Assembly: GCF_910585425.1 (NCBI RefSeq)
Contig: NZ_CAJUCP010000013.1
Location: 59,166-108,785 of the forward strand
Length of the DNA: 49,620 nt
Direction: 5' to 3'
DNA from: an uncultured Acetatifactor sp.
GTDB lineage: Bacteria; Bacillota; Clostridia; Lachnospirales; Lachnospiraceae
Below are positions 48,819-49,620 of this stretch, piece after piece (within the stretch, counting starts at the first letter, position 1; each line of letters opens with the position of its first letter). The notes beneath the pieces are model-generated. The model was given only the letters and a program-made list of their open reading frames with translations. It did no database searches and had not been told where the DNA came from. The position numbers were made by a program, and so were the translations under genes.

Positions 48819-49620
48819 ATGTTCACATTTGTGGTCACATGCTATAATCAGGCGGATGTAGTCCTGCAGGCGCTGGAGAGCGTCAAGTACCAGATTCGGG
48901 AATTCGGCAGGGGCCAGGCCTTCCAACTGATCGTCACGGACGACGGGTCCACGGACGGCAGTCCCGATGCAATCAGGGGCTGGCTTGCGGGGAACGGCGG
49001 GCTGTTCGCCAGGACGGACCTTCTGTTCCGGGAGGAGAACGGCGGTATCTGCGTCAACTATGCGGCGGCCCTGAACTGCATAGAGGGGGAGCACTTCATC
49101 GTGGTCAACGGCGACGATCTGCTGGCGCCCTTTGATGTCTTCGAGATTACCGACAGACTGGACGAGGCGGACATAGTGTGCACCGCCTTCCTGAAATTCA
49201 CCGGATCCGGTGACGTGATAAGGGCTTACGGCACCTACCTGGAGGTGGTCCTGCAGAATTTCATCAGGGGAAAGACGCTTCGCCATGCCGTGCGGCTGGG
49301 CTGTCCGGTGATGGGCACCGCCGTGTACCGGAAGTCCCTGCTGTCAAAGGAAGTCCTGGATTTCATTCTGAAATTCCGGACGGTGAACGACAGGGCATGT
49401 TTCCAGAAGATATTGGGAGAAAATGAAGATGCGCGCGTAGTCTACGTGAACCGCCCTTTCATCCTGTACCGTATCTCCGGCACCTCCATATCCAACTTCA
49501 ACAGCCCCACCAGGCTCCTGCACAACAAAGAGGTGGCCCGGCTGTGCAGGGCGGAGCGGGAGAGGGAGGAGTCTGCGGCCTTCCGCCTCCTTCTGCTCTG
49601 GCAGGAGAAATCCGCGAATT
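48819..49620 (+). CDS. GT2 glycosyltransferase, cut by the window edge
   Basis: The frame from ATG 48819 stays open for 267 codons to the end of the window. AAGGAG lies upstream (48801-48806), 12 bases from the start. The beginning FTFVVTCYNQADVVLQALES, LIVTDDGSTDGSPDAI, ENGGICVNYAAALN and IVVNGDDLL (DxD-like NGDD) mark a GT2 enzyme. It has CPVMGTAVYRKSLL and FILYRISGTSISNF further on, like glycosyltransferases of capsule clusters. It is divergent from the GT2 at 47539-48753 with 65 bases between starts. The C-terminus lies outside. Confidence 0.85.
   Translation, partial: MFTFVVTCYNQADVVLQALESVKYQIREFGRGQAFQLIVTDDGSTDGSPDAIRGWLAGNGGLFARTDLLFREENGGICVNYAAALNCIEGEHFIVVNGDDLLAPFDVFEITDRLDEADIVCTAFLKFTGSGDVIRAYGTYLEVVLQNFIRGKTLRHAVRLGCPVMGTAVYRKSLLSKEVLDFILKFRTVNDRACFQKILGENEDARVVYVNRPFILYRISGTSISNFNSPTRLLHNKEVARLCRAEREREESAAFRLLLLWQEKSAN

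Overview
The window looks like a chromosomal segment of an anaerobic, Gram-positive, spore-lineage clostridium, most likely a GC-rich member of the Lachnospiraceae. The evidence is an Rnf-type ferredoxin oxidoreductase subunit (RnfB), a SpoIID/LytB-family protein, an SleB-type cell wall hydrolase, ATP-type PEP carboxykinase, a bacteriohemerythrin, AGGAGG-type ribosome binding sites, and a Pel-like exopolysaccharide locus that lacks the outer-membrane PelB/PelC genes. No tRNA, rRNA, CRISPR array or intact transposase was seen.

Layout. 1-3.1 kb: the end of an inferred rnf operon (rnfB, behind a duplicated 92-bp repeat), then two cell-wall hydrolases. 3.1-4.0 kb: a RelB/PIN toxin-antitoxin pair with its own promoter and terminator. 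4.0-6.7 kb: thrC and a secreted LysM protein, bracketed by two inverted copies of a ~100-bp palindromic MITE-like element. 6.7-11.2 kb: housekeeping genes deoC, an aminopeptidase P and pckA (clear promoter, strong terminator).

11.2-18.0 kb is a lower-GC accessory island: an AAA/DUF4143 ATPase, an XRE regulator with a palindromic operator, and a decayed glycan cluster. In that cluster a GT4, a flippase/polymerase pair, a GT8-like enzyme and a GT2 are each broken in a different way (A7 frameshift, deletion fusion, amber codon, probable G6 frameshift). It ends in an XRE gene fused to a 92-bp duplicated piece of the ATPase gene. At 18.1-18.35 kb there is a promoter-structured RNA-terminator unit, best guess 6S RNA. 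18.4-25.2 kb: SpoIID-like protein, YihY, a hemerythrin/CheX-like/response-receiver protein, M18 aminopeptidase and queA.

25.4-39.4 kb is the centrepiece: a single-direction Pel-type exopolysaccharide operon behind a TTGACT-N16-TATAAT promoter. Order: PelD fused to a degenerate SDR (epimerase-like) domain, PelE-like, a large unclassified polytopic membrane protein, a DUF2194 protein in the PelA position, PelF, PelG, a DUF2304 membrane protein, a GT4, a dolichol-phosphate-mannose-synthase-like GT2 and a DUF4832-type protein. PelD keeps an RxxD c-di-GMP I-site ahead of a destroyed GGDEF, which suggests post-translational control by c-di-GMP. A secreted paralogue of the DUF4832 protein lies tail-to-tail with the operon end. 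40.9-49.6 kb continues as a glycan-modification region: five GT2 or related genes counting the one cut by the window edge, pyruvyl transferase, a F420-hydrogenase-beta-like Fe-S protein and an ABC exporter. Two of the GT2 genes carry in-frame tandem repeats at the same place in the fold.
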